Shown piece after piece: positions 8,715 to 16,395 of a stretch of 23,450 nt of DNA; positions within the stretch are counted from its first letter, which is position 1; each line of letters opens with the position of its first letter. The translations under genes were made by a program, and so were the position numbers. This DNA comes from DASWHX01 sp036397995 (lineage in GTDB: Bacteria > Bacteroidota > Bacteroidia > Cytophagales > Cyclobacteriaceae), in assembly GCA_036397995.1 (NCBI GenBank), contig DASWHX010000261.1, forward strand, positions 1 through 23,450, written 5' to 3'. The notes beneath the pieces were generated by a model. The model did no database searches, had not been told where the DNA came from, and saw only the letters and a list, made by a program, of their open reading frames with translations.

Positions 8715-10043
8715 ATGACTAAATATCTTTTCAATTTTCATATTGCGGTCGAATCTGTTTTATCCAATAAATTTCGTTCACTGCTTACGGCTTTGGGAAT
8801 AATTTTTGGGGTGGCCGCCGTAATTGCCATGATGGCTATTGGAAGTGGAGCTCAAAAGGAAATTCTCGAACAAATAAAGTTGGTCGGTGTAAACAACATA
8901 GTAATTACACCCGTTGTAGAACAAAAGGAAGAAGTTCTTTCAGATGAAACCGCTGCCAAAGAGAAACCCAACTTCTCGCCGGGATTAACTTTGTACGATG
9001 CTCGAAGTCTTGAAAAAATAATTCCCGGAATCACTCACTTGAGTCCTGAGATTGTGCTGGAGACAAATATAATAAAGAATGGCAGAAGAAGGTCAGCGAA
9101 ATTAGTTGGGGTGGACAACAGTTATTTTTCTGTGGCAAATTTTACTTTTCAAGGTGGTTATATTTTTAGTAAGGAACAACTTGAAATGGGGGAAGCAGTC
9201 TGTATAATTGGCAAGGGAGTTCAGGCAAAGTTTTTCAGCCAGGAAAACCCTCTTGGAAAAATGCTCAAGGTAGGAAAGCACTGGCTCAGAGTGATAGGTG
9301 TACTTGATCAGCGGTTTATTTCTGAAAAAAGCTTAACCAATCTGGGCATAAGAGATTACAATATGGATGTGTATGCCCCCCTTAATACCGTATTATTGCG
9401 ATATAAGAACAGGTCATTAATCACGGAACGTTTACTACTCCGGGCTCAGTTTCAGGAAGAAGAAAATGAAGAAAATAAGAAAGCGGAAAATTATCATCAA
9501 ATAGACAGGCTGGTAATTCAGGTGGAAAAGACAGAAAAACTCACTGGAGTTGCTGAAGTGGCGTCAAAGCTGTTGAAAAGGCGGCATTATGAAATGGTTG
9601 ATTTTGAAATTACCATTCCCGAATTATTGTTGAAGCAGCAACAGCGCACAAAAAGTATCTTCAATTTTGTTTTAGGCGCGATTGCCGGAATTTCCCTACT
9701 GGTTGGAGGCATCGGTATTATGAACATAATGCTTGCCTCTGTGATGGAGAGAATAAAGGAAATTGGGTTAAGAATGTCGATTGGTGCGAAAAAGCGGGAC
9801 ATCATTGCGCAATTTCTATTTGAGGCGGTTATGATATCCGTTTCCGGAGGCTTTGTTGGAGTGTTTTTGGGGGTTGTATTTGCGATTTTGGTTTCCAACT
9901 TTGCTGATATAGAAACTTCTGTCACTTTTATTTCCATTTTGATTTCCTTCGGAGTGGCAGCATCCATAGGAATTATTTTCGGAATTACTCCCGCACAAAG
10001 AGCAGCTCAGCAAGATCCCATTGTGTCACTTCGACACGAATAA
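8715..10043 (+). CDS. MacB/FtsX-like ABC transporter permease (no ATPase domain)
   Basis: The protein has 442 residues with the MacB permease layout. One transmembrane helix (about 22-42, LGIIFGVAAVIAMMAIG) is followed by a large periplasmic MacB_PCD-type domain (about 45-310) and three C-terminal helices (about 315-338, 370-395, 405-425). The coupling-helix region reads MERIKEIGLRMSIGAKKRDI (residues 344-363), as in MacB-type permeases. It lacks the N-terminal nucleotide-binding domain of E. coli MacB, and no ATPase gene flanks it. An ATPase from elsewhere in the genome would have to power it. With the adaptor upstream it probably forms a mechanotransmission-type exporter of a small molecule, peptide or lipid; the substrate is not visible. 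The start is one base after the adaptor stop. Confidence 0.9.
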   Translation: MTKYLFNFHIAVESVLSNKFRSLLTALGIIFGVAAVIAMMAIGSGAQKEILEQIKLVGVNNIVITPVVEQKEEVLSDETAAKEKPNFSPGLTLYDARSLEKIIPGITHLSPEIVLETNIIKNGRRRSAKLVGVDNSYFSVANFTFQGGYIFSKEQLEMGEAVCIIGKGVQAKFFSQENPLGKMLKVGKHWLRVIGVLDQRFISEKSLTNLGIRDYNMDVYAPLNTVLLRYKNRSLITERLLLRAQFQEEENEENKKAENYHQIDRLVIQVEKTEKLTGVAEVASKLLKRRHYEMVDFEITIPELLLKQQQRTKSIFNFVLGAIAGISLLVGGIGIMNIMLASVMERIKEIGLRMSIGAKKRDIIAQFLFEAVMISVSGGFVGVFLGVVFAILVSNFADIETSVTFISILISFGVAASIGIIFGITPAQRAAQQDPIVSLRHE

Positions 10044-10142
10044 ATAATATCATAGTTTCAACGGCGAGTTTTTGAAAGACGACTATTAGCAGAAAAATAA
10101 TTAACTTGCGCACCTCATTTAACTGATAACTATAAATTTCCA

Positions 10143-11804
10143 ATGGATTTATTTGAAAAACACAAGTCTATTATAGAAAAGGCAATCTCAGCTTTGCATA
10201 AAAGGGAATTCTTTGCCCAATATCCGGAACATCCCGGCGCCTATCCGGAGGATGCTGATGCAAAAGGCAGAGAAAAATATATGTCTCTTTCCGGAAATTA
10301 TTTTGACGAGATAAGTGCTGAGGGATCGGATGGATGGATAGGAGTGGAAGTAAGTCCTTATACTCAAGAGGAAATCAATATTAAGTATCCCGCATTTTCA
10401 GTGGATACATTAATAAGTAATGCCAACAAAAGCTTTGGTGCATGGCGAAAAGCTTCCCCGGAGACTAGGGCAGGAATTCTCGTGGAAAGCCTGGAAATGT
10501 TAAAAGAGAGATTCTTTGAAATTGCCTACGCAACCATGCATACTACCGGCCAGGGGTATATGATGGCCTTTCAGGCATCCGGGCCTCATGCTGCTGACCG
10601 CGCTCTCGAAGCAATAGCGGCGGGCTATGAAGAACTAAGCCGATTTCCCCGGCAGGCAACCTGGGATAAACCTATGGGCAAGTTCAACATCAAACTTGAA
10701 AAAGAATGGAAGGCGGTGCCAAAAGGGATAGGTGTCGTAATTGGATGTTCCACTTTCCCCACCTGGAATTCCGTTACAGGTTTATATGCAGACCTGGTTA
10801 CGGGGAATCCTGTCATTGTAAAACCTCATCCTGGAGCAGTTTTACCCATTGCCATAGTTGTTGCAGAAATTCAGAAAGTGCTCAGGGAAAATGGATTTGA
10901 TGCGAATATTTGCCAGCTGGCGGTGGATACTTTTGAAAAGACTATCACTAAAGAATTAGCGGAGCATCCTCAGGTGAAGCTGATAGATTATACGGGAAAT
11001 TCTGAATTTGGGTCCTACCTGGAAGGATTATCCGGAAAATGCGTTTTTACTGAAAAAACCGGGGTAAACTCCGTCATTATTGATAGTGTTGAAAACGCGG
11101 ATGCCGTAATTCAGAATTTAATCTTTTCGCTGGCGCTTTATTCCGGACAAATGTGCACAGCTCCTCAAAATTTCTTTATTCCTGAAGGAGGTATAAATAC
11201 ACCAGATGGAATTATTACTTTTGATGAGTTTGCTGAAAAGTTTGTTGCTGCAACTTCCGGATTGGCGGATAATCCTAAAGCCGGACCTTTTGTGCTTGGA
11301 GCCATCCAAAATCCCAAAACCAGTGAGAGAGTGAAAACTGCGGAAAAGATCGACGGCAAAGTATGGTTGAAAAGTAAAACCATTGAGAATCCACAGTTTA
11401 AAAATGCACGTACTGCAACACCGGCAATTATTGAGGTTAATGCATCGAATAAAGATAGTTTCAGCAAAGAACTTTTTGGCCCGATAGCTTTGCTGATAAA
11501 GACAAAGAACACTAATGAATCAGTTCAACTTGCAAAAGATATAGCGATGAAATTTGGGGCCATTAGCTGCGGCGCTTATACCACCAATCCTGAAATAAAA
11601 GAAATGATCAAAGATGAGATGTCGCAAGTCGCTACTCCGGTTTCATTCAACCTTGTTGGTGGAATTTATCTAAATCAGCATGCCGGATTCAGTGACTTTC
11701 ATGTTACGGGAGGAAACCCCGCAGGGAATGCATCTTTTACAAATCCGGAGTATGTTATAAAGCGGTTTGTGTGGGTAGGATTCAGAGAACCGGCAAAAGC
11801 TTGA
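10143..11804 (+). CDS. paaN: PaaN-type aldehyde dehydrogenase of phenylacetate catabolism
   Basis: The 553-residue length suits the stand-alone PaaN type, not the longer PaaZ fusion that carries a hydratase domain. An N-terminal extension (1-80) precedes an aldehyde-dehydrogenase fold. Visible ALDH features are VVIGCSTFPTWN (198-209), the cofactor-site Lys227 in VIVKPHP, Glu304 in FTEKTG at the position of the usual ELGG glutamate, and Cys338 in SGQMCTAPQN as the likely nucleophile. In the aerobic phenylacetyl-CoA pathway this activity oxidises the ring-opened semialdehyde. No paaABCDE, paaG, paaJ or thioesterase gene lies within the window, so the pathway would have to be encoded elsewhere. 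Another aldehyde substrate is possible. A 99-base gap separates it from the permease upstream. Its stop is two bases from the stop of the convergent transporter gene. Confidence 0.85.
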   Translation: MDLFEKHKSIIEKAISALHKREFFAQYPEHPGAYPEDADAKGREKYMSLSGNYFDEISAEGSDGWIGVEVSPYTQEEINIKYPAFSVDTLISNANKSFGAWRKASPETRAGILVESLEMLKERFFEIAYATMHTTGQGYMMAFQASGPHAADRALEAIAAGYEELSRFPRQATWDKPMGKFNIKLEKEWKAVPKGIGVVIGCSTFPTWNSVTGLYADLVTGNPVIVKPHPGAVLPIAIVVAEIQKVLRENGFDANICQLAVDTFEKTITKELAEHPQVKLIDYTGNSEFGSYLEGLSGKCVFTEKTGVNSVIIDSVENADAVIQNLIFSLALYSGQMCTAPQNFFIPEGGINTPDGIITFDEFAEKFVAATSGLADNPKAGPFVLGAIQNPKTSERVKTAEKIDGKVWLKSKTIENPQFKNARTATPAIIEVNASNKDSFSKELFGPIALLIKTKNTNESVQLAKDIAMKFGAISCGAYTTNPEIKEMIKDEMSQVATPVSFNLVGGIYLNQHAGFSDFHVTGGNPAGNASFTNPEYVIKRFVWVGFREPAKA

Positions 11805-11806
11805 TT

Positions 11807-12556
11807 TTAAAAGAACCAAAGTCTAATCGCGAGCACTATCACTGTAACAAACAAAACTCTTTTTATCCATTTGTCTCCCTTCTTTACAGACCAGCGGCTG
11901 GCAATCCAGCCGCCCGCTGAATTGCCGACTGCCAACGTGAGACCCCAGGTCCAGTTGATTTTATCTTCAATGATATAAACAATAAGGGCAGAAGACGTAT
12001 ACATCAACGCGGCAAGAACTTTGAGACTGTTTGTTTTCACCAGGCTCAGCCTGTTCACAATAGTTACACCGGCGATTATCAGAAATCCAACGCCTGCCTG
12101 TATGAATCCACCATAAATTCCAATAAAAAAGAACATGATTACTCCATAAATCTGATGTCTCTTGTCAAGTCTTTCTTTTGTTTCATCTGAATTGCCACTT
12201 CGATCCAAAATGGTCCATACAACAACGGCAACCATAATGATTGCGAGAATCTTGTTAAAGAGATCGCTGTCAATTTCTACTGAGATTTTTGCGCCGATTA
12301 CCGCACCGGTAATTGAAGCAAGGCCTAGGTATATTCCATAGGGATAGATGAAAACACCTTTACTTTTGAATCCTGCAACTGCAAAAATATTCTGAAAAAT
12401 AATGGCCACTCTGTTGGTAGCATTTGCTACGACGGAGTCCAGTCCCATGAAAATCATTAGTGGAAGAGTAAGCAACGAACCGCCACCGGCAACAGTATTC
12501 AGAAAACCCGCGAGGATGCCGGTGAGAATAAGAAAGATGGCCTGATAAATTTCCAT
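11807..12556 (-). CDS. TauE/SafE family membrane transporter
   Basis: The protein has 249 residues and is almost entirely hydrophobic, with about seven or eight membrane helices. The first segment carries the family signature LAGFLNTVAGGGSLLTLPLM (residues 14-33). A related glycine-rich segment in the second half reads GIYGGFIQAGVGFLIIAG, consistent with the internal duplication of the family. Members export or import small anions such as sulfite, sulfoacetate or taurine-derived compounds; the substrate here cannot be read from sequence. It is the last gene of the minus-strand run that begins at namZ, nine bases after the small membrane protein. It ends against paaN with only two bases between stop codons. 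Confidence 0.9.
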   Translation of the reverse strand: MEIYQAIFLILTGILAGFLNTVAGGGSLLTLPLMIFMGLDSVVANATNRVAIIFQNIFAVAGFKSKGVFIYPYGIYLGLASITGAVIGAKISVEIDSDLFNKILAIIMVAVVVWTILDRSGNSDETKERLDKRHQIYGVIMFFFIGIYGGFIQAGVGFLIIAGVTIVNRLSLVKTNSLKVLAALMYTSSALIVYIIEDKINWTWGLTLAVGNSAGGWIASRWSVKKGDKWIKRVLFVTVIVLAIRLWFF

Positions 12557-12565
12557 GAATCAAAA

Positions 12566-12790
12566 TCACTTCCGCCGGGATTTTTTAAGCTGTTTCCCTC
12601 TTTCCTGGTTGAAGCGACGATAGTTTAACCAATTGATAAACAAAAAAAGACTTGAGAATAGGATTAAGCCGACAATTCCCTTCTTTTGATCTTCATCCGC
12701 TTCAGTAAATCCATAGTAAGCGAAGAGCAGGGATAACGCAAATACGATGAAGGATATGTAGAATCCTAAAACAGTAAATTGTTTTCGCAT
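12566..12790 (-). CDS. Small two-helix membrane protein, unknown function
   Basis: Starting at the ATG at 12790, the product has 74 residues. Two hydrophobic helices (about 6-26, LGFYISFIVFALSLLFAYYG, and 38-56, GIVGLILFSSLFLFINWL) are joined by an acidic loop (TEADEDQKK). A strongly basic tail closes it (RRFNQERGKQLKKSRRK). A TTG at 12811 would add seven residues and overlap the preceding gene; the ATG, 13 bases after that gene's stop, is the simpler choice. The tail suggests both termini face the cytoplasm (positive-inside rule). No family was recognised. It sits between the PLP enzyme and the TauE-like transporter and may be an accessory of the latter. Confidence 0.75.
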   Translation of the reverse strand: MRKQFTVLGFYISFIVFALSLLFAYYGFTEADEDQKKGIVGLILFSSLFLFINWLNYRRFNQERGKQLKKSRRK

Positions 12791-12803
12791 GGTTTCAAAT
12801 TTG

Positions 12804-13745
12804 TCAGGCAAGTTCTTTCAGAACATCTTTGGTAACTCTTTCTCCGGTAATTATCAATACTACATTCTTATCTTCCAAATCCTGATGTCTTTTCAAAAGG
12901 CCGGCAACAGTAAGAGCGGCGGCACCTTCAATCAGCATATCATGATATGAAATCATTATTCTTATTGCATCCAAAATTTCCCATTCCTTAACCAGAACCC
13001 AATCATCAATTACCCTGGAGCAAATTGGGAATGTTATGGCTCTTTTTTCAATTCCGCCGGCGGTTCCATCTGCCAATGTGGATTCGGATTTCAGCTTCAG
13101 GATTTTGCCAGCCATAACAGATTCATACATCACCTTTGAGTTGAAAGGCTGACATCCAATGATCTGAGTAAGAGGCCGGGCTTTCTTAAAATAGGAACCG
13201 ACCCCGGCAGCTAGCCCGCCCCCGCCAACGGGTATAAAAACGGTATGCACATTGAGAAGCTGATCATGAATTTCCAATCCCAACGTTCCCTGACCCTGAA
13301 TTACACTGAGATTGTTATATGGAGACACATAAGGCATTTCCTTTTCTCTCCCAAAACGCTTGGCTTCGTACTCAGCTTCGAGTGTATCGTAACCAAATTG
13401 AACCACCTGAACGGGATATGACTTCAACGCGTCAAGTTTCGCTTTTGGAACAGTAACAGGCAGGAAGATAATGCCTACAAAACCCATTTGTTGAGCTAAA
13501 TAAGCAAATGCCGCCGCATGATTTCCTGAGGAGGCTGCGACAAACCCGTTCTTGGTTGATAGTTTCGTAGTTAAAATCTTATTGCAGGCTCCTCTAATCT
13601 TAAATGAATTTGTTACCTGCCTGTTTTCCAATTTAAGATATACCTTGCAGCCACACTGACTGCTAAGATATTCCGAAAACTCTAACTCGGTTTTAACAAT
13701 GTAATTTTTGATGCGGGTCCGAGCCGCTCTGATTTTCATGATCAT
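12804..13745 (-). CDS. Serine/threonine dehydratase-like PLP enzyme (fold type II)
   Basis: The protein has 313 residues, the length of a catalytic domain without the C-terminal ACT domains of biosynthetic IlvA. Lys49 in NSFKIRGA is the Schiff-base lysine. SSGNHAAA (72-79) binds substrate carboxylate, and GGGGL (174-178) holds the PLP phosphate. The GQGT motif sits at 151-154. The C-terminal pyridine-nitrogen motif, usually SGGN, reads TGER here; Thr can fill the Ser position, but the GGN is lost. The likely reaction is deamination of L-serine or L-threonine (or serine racemisation) in the cytosol. The ATG at 13745 overlaps the folA stop as ATGA, which points to translational coupling. A second ATG two codons later is an alternative start. 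Confidence 0.85.
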   Translation of the reverse strand: MIMKIRAARTRIKNYIVKTELEFSEYLSSQCGCKVYLKLENRQVTNSFKIRGACNKILTTKLSTKNGFVAASSGNHAAAFAYLAQQMGFVGIIFLPVTVPKAKLDALKSYPVQVVQFGYDTLEAEYEAKRFGREKEMPYVSPYNNLSVIQGQGTLGLEIHDQLLNVHTVFIPVGGGGLAAGVGSYFKKARPLTQIIGCQPFNSKVMYESVMAGKILKLKSESTLADGTAGGIEKRAITFPICSRVIDDWVLVKEWEILDAIRIMISYHDMLIEGAAALTVAGLLKRHQDLEDKNVVLIITGERVTKDVLKELA

Positions 13746-14248
13746 GCCACTATTTTTTCTAGTAAAACAAAATTATAAGGATATGCGTGTTTTTCATCAG
13801 GTAAATTCTGTATCCTGGAAATTTCTTTCCACTCTGCTTTATAATAATCGGGGAAGTAGGTATCTCCGGAAAATTTCGCCTTAACTTCGGTGATATAAAG
13901 CCGGTCTGCCCTGTTCATGGATTGCCGGTAAATTTCACCACCACCAATTACAAATACCTCCTGCTGGTGAGCTTCTGCAGCCAGATGAAATGCTTCTTCC
14001 AGGGAATGCACAACGATGGCTCCTTTGGCAAGAAATTTCTTCTGACGTGTAACAATAATATTAGTTCTGTTTTTAAGAGGCCTGAATTTTTCAGGAATGG
14101 ATTCATAGTTTTTTCTTCCGGTGATTATATAATGACCCAAAGTAGTGTCCATAAAAAATTTCATATCCCGTGGCAGATCCCAAACCAGTTTATTGTCTTT
14201 GCCAATTACTTTGTTCTCTGATACCGCCGCGATTAACGAAACAATCAT
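13742..14248 (-). CDS. folA: Dihydrofolate reductase
   Basis: The 168 residues match bacterial DHFR throughout. SLIAAVSENKVIG forms the first strand and Met20-like loop. WDLPRDMKFF carries the catalytic acid at Asp28. TGRKNYESI (43-51) and IIVTRQ bind NADPH, and VIGGGEIY (100-107) is the conserved GG turn. The enzyme reduces 7,8-dihydrofolate to tetrahydrofolate with NADPH in the cytosol. It is coupled to fmt upstream and to the PLP enzyme downstream by ATGA overlaps. The pairing with fmt makes sense because Fmt uses 10-formyl-tetrahydrofolate. No thymidylate synthase gene is next to it in this window. Confidence 0.97.
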   Translation of the reverse strand: MIVSLIAAVSENKVIGKDNKLVWDLPRDMKFFMDTTLGHYIITGRKNYESIPEKFRPLKNRTNIIVTRQKKFLAKGAIVVHSLEEAFHLAAEAHQQEVFVIGGGEIYRQSMNRADRLYITEVKAKFSGDTYFPDYYKAEWKEISRIQNLPDEKHAYPYNFVLLEKIVA

Positions 14249-15168
14249 ATTTTATTTCCTACTAAAAATTCCTTAATACCCATCTTTCTTTTCCCTTCTT
14301 TTTGAATTTCAAGTATAGAGATAATTCCGTCATTAGTGGCAATGTGGAGAAAATTTTTACTATCCGAAATAACGCTTCCGGGTTCAGACTTTTTGCCGGC
14401 CTTTAACCGAGATGCTTTATATATTTTATATTGAATGCCATTGAGTTCGGTCCATGCACCTGGATACATGGCAAGTCCCCGAATCAGGTTCACAATATTT
14501 TTGGACGAATTACTCCAATTAATCCGGCACATTTCCTTATTCAATTTTGGTGCATTCCTTTCCTTGCCGCTTAAAATCTGTTCATACGGATTTTCCTTTC
14601 TTTCAAAAATTAAAGAAACAGTTTGGTTAACAAGGTCAGCACCTTTCATCATTAGTCTGTCATGTAAATTGCTCGCGGTATCTTCTGGAGATATTAGCTC
14701 CTTTTCCTGGAGAAGAATTTCGCCTTCATCGATTTCATGCCTTAAAAAAAAAGTCGTAACACCCGTTTCTTTTTCCCCATTAATAATCGCCCAATTGATT
14801 GGTGCGGCACCCCGGTAGTTGGGCAACAGAGAAGCATGAAGGTTAAAGGTTCCAAGCCGCGGCATTTGCCACACTTCCCTGGGCAGCATTCTAAAAGCCA
14901 CAACTATTTGTAAGTGTGCGTTAAATGTTTTTAATCTGGAAATAAATTCAGAGTCTTTAAGATTGGTGGGTTGCAGTACTGGAATCGACTTCTGTTCTGC
15001 ATACTCTTTAACAGGTGATGAAGATACTTTTTGACCCCTGCCGCTAGGCTTGTCGGGGGCAGTTACAACTGCCACGATGTTCCAATTATTTTCAACTAGT
15101 TTTTTTAGACTGGCAACGGCAAAATCCGGAGTTCCAAGAAAAATTATTCTAAAACCGGACTTATTCAT
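14245..15168 (-). CDS. fmt: Methionyl-tRNA formyltransferase
   Basis: The 307 residues are close to the usual length. The N-terminal Rossmann-type domain begins RIIFLGTPDFAV and contains APDKPSGRGQ. The catalytic residues are Asn109 and His111 (FNLHAS) and Asp147 (HEIDEGEIL), with SLLPNYRGAAPINWAI (113-128) as the family signature. The C-terminal tRNA-binding domain follows from about 205 (NKEMCRINWSNSS, RGLAMYPGAWT). It formylates Met-tRNA(fMet) for translation initiation using 10-formyl-tetrahydrofolate. The ATG at 15168 lies inside the end of namZ (8-base overlap), and its TGA overlaps the folA ATG, so it is embedded in a coupled operon. Confidence 0.97.
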   Translation of the reverse strand: MNKSGFRIIFLGTPDFAVASLKKLVENNWNIVAVVTAPDKPSGRGQKVSSSPVKEYAEQKSIPVLQPTNLKDSEFISRLKTFNAHLQIVVAFRMLPREVWQMPRLGTFNLHASLLPNYRGAAPINWAIINGEKETGVTTFFLRHEIDEGEILLQEKELISPEDTASNLHDRLMMKGADLVNQTVSLIFERKENPYEQILSGKERNAPKLNKEMCRINWSNSSKNIVNLIRGLAMYPGAWTELNGIQYKIYKASRLKAGKKSEPGSVISDSKNFLHIATNDGIISILEIQKEGKRKMGIKEFLVGNKI

Positions 15169-16372
15169 TGGAGTGATCCGGGTATAACAAATATTTTGCG
15201 CGTATTTTCTTGTATTGATCCAAGTCCGGCTTCCAGGTTTCCTTTATTTCATCTTCACTCATCCCGGCTTTTATTTGTTGCATCAAAACATCGGTTCCGG
15301 CGAGCAAATTGAAATAGGAACGAAAGAAACTCTCTTTATCTTCAACAATATAATAAAACCTCAATAGGTACTGCAGGTCCAAACCTTTGGGTGGGGTTAT
15401 ATTTCTTAAATCTATTCCATAGCATGTAATACCAAGATGAGGTGGGTTTGTAGAAATGCCTTCAATAGACCTCGGAGTGAATGAAAAATTACCAAAAGTT
15501 GAATCCGGACAGCCAATTGCCTGAAAAGGAAAATCGGTTCCGCGGGCCACACTTATCCAAGTCCCTTCAAATAAAGCAAGAGTAGGGTACCATGACACAG
15601 CGTGATCATTGGGAAGATTCGGAGACGGTCGAATTGGCAGTGAATAAGGCATCCGGTGATCGTAGTTCTTCGCTTTTACAATACTAAGGTCACACTGAAT
15701 ACCATCCTTCAGCCACCCTTCACCATTAATCATTTGAGCCATTTCCCCAAGGGTTAAGCCATGAAGAACCGGTATCCTGTTTTGTCCGATTCCGGACCGG
15801 AAAGCGGTGTCCAGTACAGGGCCGTCAACTTCATCACCATGTGGATTTGGTCTGTCCAGGAGAACAAATTTTTTGTTGCTTTCCGCCACTGTTTGCATGG
15901 CAAAATGCATATCCACAGAGTAAGTATAAAATCTTGTACCAACATCCTGCATATCAAAAACCAACACATCGATATCGGCAAGATCCCCTTTAGAAAGCCT
16001 GCGTCTGGATCCATAGAGTGAGATGATGGGGATTCCGGTCTTTTCATCAACTTCGTCACTGATTTTTGCACCATCTGCAGCCTGCCCTCTGAAACCATGT
16101 TCAGGTCCAAATATTTTCACCACATTAATGTTCAGGGAGAGTAAAGTATCCAGCAAATGGGTTTGATTTATTAGTGCCGAGTGATTGGCAAACAACCCAA
16201 TTCTTTTGCCATCCAAAAGAGATTTTATTTCATCCATCTGAAATGCTCCGGGTAAAACAACATTTTCAGTACTTAGTATTTTGTGCTGACAATTAGAGGG
16301 AAGGATAGTGAAAGCAGCTAAATAAGCAGATAAAAATGCTTTATTTATTTTAAGTTTGGTTAGAAAAATCAT
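15161..16372 (-). CDS. namZ: DUF1343/NamZ-like exo-beta-N-acetylmuramidase
   Basis: The protein has 403 residues. A hydrophobic N-terminus (about 11-25) acts as signal peptide; the Cys28 that follows sits in PSNC, a poor lipobox, so lipid anchoring is uncertain. The mature part carries the NamZ/DUF1343 hallmarks: IGLFANHSALI, KIFGPEHGFRG (87-96), LVFDMQDVGTRFYTY (137-151), LDRPNPHG (172-179) and a late SPNLPN motif. Characterised NamZ enzymes release N-acetylmuramic acid from the non-reducing ends of peptidoglycan fragments. Here it is probably periplasmic and used in cell-wall turnover or scavenging. It is the first gene of the minus-strand run. Its ATG is only 23 bases from the divergent permease start, so its promoter must lie inside that neighbour's coding region or overlap its leader. 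Confidence 0.9.
   Translation of the reverse strand: MIFLTKLKINKAFLSAYLAAFTILPSNCQHKILSTENVVLPGAFQMDEIKSLLDGKRIGLFANHSALINQTHLLDTLLSLNINVVKIFGPEHGFRGQAADGAKISDEVDEKTGIPIISLYGSRRRLSKGDLADIDVLVFDMQDVGTRFYTYSVDMHFAMQTVAESNKKFVLLDRPNPHGDEVDGPVLDTAFRSGIGQNRIPVLHGLTLGEMAQMINGEGWLKDGIQCDLSIVKAKNYDHRMPYSLPIRPSPNLPNDHAVSWYPTLALFEGTWISVARGTDFPFQAIGCPDSTFGNFSFTPRSIEGISTNPPHLGITCYGIDLRNITPPKGLDLQYLLRFYYIVEDKESFFRSYFNLLAGTDVLMQQIKAGMSEDEIKETWKPDLDQYKKIRAKYLLYPDHSNE
16351..16358 (+). promoter_or_regulatory. Possible -7 element for the LolC/E-like permease
   Basis: TAAGTTTG fits TAnnTTTG exactly and lies inside the 5' end of namZ, about 38 bases before the permease TTG start. No -33 TTG was found at good spacing upstream, so this is weak evidence. 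Confidence 0.25.
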
Positions 16373-16379
16373 CGTGATT

Positions 16380-16387
16380 CAAAATTA
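16380..16387 (-). promoter_or_regulatory. Possible -7 element for the namZ operon
   Basis: On the minus strand this reads TAATTTTG, matching TAnnTTTG, within the 23-base gap before namZ. It would give a transcript that starts almost at the ATG (leaderless or nearly so). No -33 partner is evident. Confidence 0.2.
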
Positions 16388-16395
16388 AGGAAAAT

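Noticed and set aside
10023..10037. GTGTC/GACAC hairpin at the end of the MacB-like gene
   Set aside because: The stem is five bases, lies within coding sequence and has no T-run after it, so it is not a convincing terminator.
10056..10077. TTTCAA/TTGAAA inverted repeat after the MacB-like gene
   Set aside because: The arms are six A+T-rich bases around a ten-base loop with no T-run; not enough to call an operator or terminator.
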